In this document: positions 62,066 through 64,000 of the stretch, one piece after another
How positions within the stretch are numbered: the first letter of the stretch is position 1
Layout: each line of letters opens with the position of its first letter
Source of the DNA: Pseudomonas sp. KU43P
Lineage (GTDB): Bacteria > Pseudomonadota > Gammaproteobacteria > Pseudomonadales > Pseudomonadaceae
DNA: 64,000 nucleotides
Assembly: GCF_033095865.1 (NCBI RefSeq)
Contig: NZ_AP019365.1
Location: forward strand, 3,445,501 to 3,509,500
Direction of reading: 5' to 3'
Program-made: the position numbers and the translations under genes
The notes under the pieces: model-generated
Seen by the model: the letters and a program-made list of their open reading frames with translations, nothing else
Told to the model about the DNA's origin: nothing
Databases searched by the model: none

Positions 62066-62629
62066 ATGCCCACCGCCCCGCGCTACTGTCCGCACTGCAC
62101 CACGGAACTGGCCCGGGGCGTTCCCATCGGCGACACCCACGAACGCCTGCACTGTACCGGCTGCGGCTACATCCACTACATCAACCCGAAGATCATTGCC
62201 GGCTGCATCATCGAGCGCGATGGCAAGTACCTGCTGTGCCAGCGCGCCATCCCGCCGCGTCCAGGCACCTGGACGCTGCCAGCCGGGTTCATGGAGGCCG
62301 GCGAGACCACCGAGCAGGCGGCCCTGCGCGAGGTGTGGGAGGAAAGCGGCGTGCGTGGCGAAATCGTCTCACCGTATTCGATCTTCAGCGTGCCGAAGAT
62401 AAGCGAGGTGTACATCATCTTCCGCGCCATCGCCACCGAAGAGACCGGGCAGTACGGGCCGGAAACACAGGCCTACAAGTTCTTCGCGCCGGACGAAATC
62501 CCCTGGGAAGAGATCTACTATCCGGCCATCCGGCAGATTCTCGAGCGTTACATCCTCGAACGCCAGGCGGGGGTCTATGGCATGTACATGGGCAATGACG
62601 ACACCGGCAAGGTGCACTTCATGCGCTGA
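62066..62629 (+). CDS. Nudix hydrolase with zinc ribbon
   Basis: 187 residues. N-terminal zinc ribbon CPHC...CTGC (about 8-33), then Nudix box GFMEAGETTEQAALREVWEESG with the REx2EExG core. NudC-like in the ribbon plus Nudix order but without the larger NudC N-terminal domain. It begins 2 bases after the GntR stop, so it belongs to the same operon; it may clean up a nucleotide or coenzyme derivative. Confidence 0.9.
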   Translation: MPTAPRYCPHCTTELARGVPIGDTHERLHCTGCGYIHYINPKIIAGCIIERDGKYLLCQRAIPPRPGTWTLPAGFMEAGETTEQAALREVWEESGVRGEIVSPYSIFSVPKISEVYIIFRAIATEETGQYGPETQAYKFFAPDEIPWEEIYYPAIRQILERYILERQAGVYGMYMGNDDTGKVHFMR

Positions 62630-62760
62630 GCCAGTACTTGCTACCTGGTATTTTTGCCAGGTTCGGGATCTGAACCCGGCTGGTACCGTTCTCCACATCT
62701 TGGGCACTCGACCGTAACGCGACAGTTCGGTGCCGTCATGGGGTGGTGGAGACCGACGCA

Positions 62761-63963
62761 ATGCGCAATCTGACAATTATGGTGGGGCTGCTGGCACTGG
62801 GCGCAGTCCTTTGGCTGGTACAGGCATCCGATACTGTTTTCCTTTCGGCCGACCAAGACAAGGAGGGGCCGCGGCCAAGCTGGATCGCGAGGCTATGGAC
62901 GGCGAACGTTGCCCTTGAAAAACTGACCGTCAGTAGCGAGAAACTGGGGTTGACGCTTGCCGATCAGAAACCCCTCACCGCCCATAGGGTACGAGCGTTC
63001 ACGCGGCACGACGGCACGCTGGTATGGCATGGCACGCTGAGCGCAGCAGGCGAAGCCGCGCCGGCCACCGGAACGCTGACGGCCGCGATGAACAATATAG
63101 TTCTGTTCAGCTGGAAGGGCCGAGCCACAGGGACATTGCGCTGGAATGGGCAGGTGTATCGGCTGCTTCCCACTGCGCAAGGCTATGTGCTCGAGGAAGT
63201 GAATGGCGCACAACTGCCACCGGATCACACACCCGACGAGACGATGGCGTCGGCAAGCCACCCCACCACCAACCCCAAAGCCCATGAGCCTGGCCATGCA
63301 ACCATCCGGGTACTGATCGTCGCCACCAAAAATGCTGCCGAAGCCCATGAGGATCTGCCGGCGCTGGCCCGACTGGCTATCGAGGAGTCGAACTTCACCT
63401 ATCTCAACAGCGACATCAACATGTCGCTGGAGCTCGCCGACTTCAGGCAACTGGATTACCAACAGGGCAGCAGCCCCGACATCGACCTGAGAAGGCTTGT
63501 AGCCACAAACGATGGGTACATGGACGGCGTACACCCGATGCGTGACGACCTCGATGCCGATGTCGTGGTTCTGGTGGTCGACACCATCATGGAAATGTGT
63601 GGCCGGGCACAAGCAAGACCAGCCACTTCAGAAAGCGCGTTCGTCTACGTGAACCTGAAGTGCATCGGCGTCTCCCGTTATACCACCGGCCACGAAATCG
63701 CCCATTTGCAAGGGGCATCTCACGAGTACTCCGAAGGTAGCAATGACCCGTTTCTCCATGGCCACGGCTACATTCATCAACCCGATGACCAGGCCGGCTG
63801 GCGCACGGTGATGGCCACTGTGGCAACACAGAGCGACGTCCGGCTGCCATTCTGGTCGGACCCGGAACGCTACATGAATGGCGATCCGATGGGGGATGCA
63901 GAAACCGCCGACAACCGTCGGTTGCTCGAGGAAACCAAATGGACCGTTGCGGGCTTTCGTTGA
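62761..63963 (+). CDS. Predicted zinc metalloprotease, metzincin type
   Basis: 400 residues from the ATG at 62761 (GGAG 9 bases upstream; a GTG at 62743 has no site). N-terminal helix MRNLTIMVGLLALGAVLWLV is a signal or anchor. The zinc motif is HEIAHLQGASH near 325 (HExxHxxGxxH), with a downstream VMAT that could be the Met-turn. The middle (about 30-170) resembles a pro-domain and ends before HATIRVLIVATKNAAEAHED. Probably secreted, reprolysin-like; substrate unknown. Confidence 0.78.
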   Translation: MRNLTIMVGLLALGAVLWLVQASDTVFLSADQDKEGPRPSWIARLWTANVALEKLTVSSEKLGLTLADQKPLTAHRVRAFTRHDGTLVWHGTLSAAGEAAPATGTLTAAMNNIVLFSWKGRATGTLRWNGQVYRLLPTAQGYVLEEVNGAQLPPDHTPDETMASASHPTTNPKAHEPGHATIRVLIVATKNAAEAHEDLPALARLAIEESNFTYLNSDINMSLELADFRQLDYQQGSSPDIDLRRLVATNDGYMDGVHPMRDDLDADVVVLVVDTIMEMCGRAQARPATSESAFVYVNLKCIGVSRYTTGHEIAHLQGASHEYSEGSNDPFLHGHGYIHQPDDQAGWRTVMATVATQSDVRLPFWSDPERYMNGDPMGDAETADNRRLLEETKWTVAGFR

Positions 63964-63987
63964 GCGTGAGTGGGCGCCGCCTGTTCC

Positions 63988-64000
63988 GGCCCTATCGCCG
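63988..64000. repeat. Start of a further REP element
   Basis: GGCCCTATCGCCG at the window end is the first part of the same REP sequence, cut by the edge. Confidence 0.7.

Overview
The window looks like a chromosomal accessory region of a Pseudomonas putida-group bacterium. The evidence is the high GC content, more than a dozen copies of the roughly 35-bp GCCGGCAAGCCGGCTCCCAC repetitive extragenic palindrome known from P. putida, and gene families typical of soil pseudomonads (sfnECR, SfnB-like oxidoreductases, a TTQ amine dehydrogenase, many LysR/GntR/AraC regulators). I see no rRNA, tRNA, transposase, integrase or CRISPR array.

Layout. 1-3842: a TTQ-dependent amine dehydrogenase cluster (aauB-mauE-mauD-aauA-cytochrome c) with a divergent aldehyde dehydrogenase, which would turn aromatic amines such as phenylethylamine or tyramine into acids. 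4249-7116: sfnE-sfnC-sfnR, a sulfur-scavenging operon whose last gene is a sigma-54 activator without a sensor domain. 7239-7736: a secreted Gly-rich protein with NHEA repeats. 7941-28262: a large organosulfur-type uptake and oxidation region. It holds an MFS exporter, an SfnB-like enzyme, one complete peptide/nickel-family ABC transporter (10694-15880), a second such transporter split by an SfnB-like enzyme, an NtaA/SsuD-like monooxygenase and an aldo/keto reductase (16591-25691), and a divergent TonB receptor (26154-28262). I find four -24/-12 (sigma-54) promoter matches with exact GG-N10-GC spacing. They lie in front of sfnE, both binding-protein genes and the TonB receptor, so SfnR probably drives the whole block.

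28372-41848: mixed housekeeping and accessory genes: a GST, a broken GNAT gene, a DMT exporter, a GGDEF/EAL protein, small conserved proteins, an unknown zinc-ribbon protein, a deletion scar fusing remnants of a divergent LysR/SDR pair, and a LysR/argC pair with a clear palindromic operator. 42118-47569: an AraC regulator divergent from an AhpD-like protein, an acyl-CoA-dehydrogenase-like enzyme and a Tau/Ssu/Nrt-type ABC transporter. 47699-49667: a trimethylamine-monooxygenase-like FMO followed by an Rrf2 regulator. 50191-53246: an NDH-2-like flavoprotein behind a perfect palindrome, then a chemoreceptor.

53386-62629 is the most interesting catabolic block. It contains an NCS1 permease, two near-identical RutF-like flavin reductases, a luciferase-like monooxygenase, a DUF1185 protein, an alpha/beta hydrolase, an aldehyde dehydrogenase, a carboxymuconolactone-decarboxylase-like protein, a FadR-type GntR regulator and a Nudix hydrolase. 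Three copies of an ATGGTATACCAT palindrome sit at the three promoters that would feed it. The gene set parallels the Rut pyrimidine pathway but is not Rut, and suggests an N-heterocycle degradation regulon of unknown substrate. The window ends with a predicted metzincin-type metalloprotease (62761-63963).
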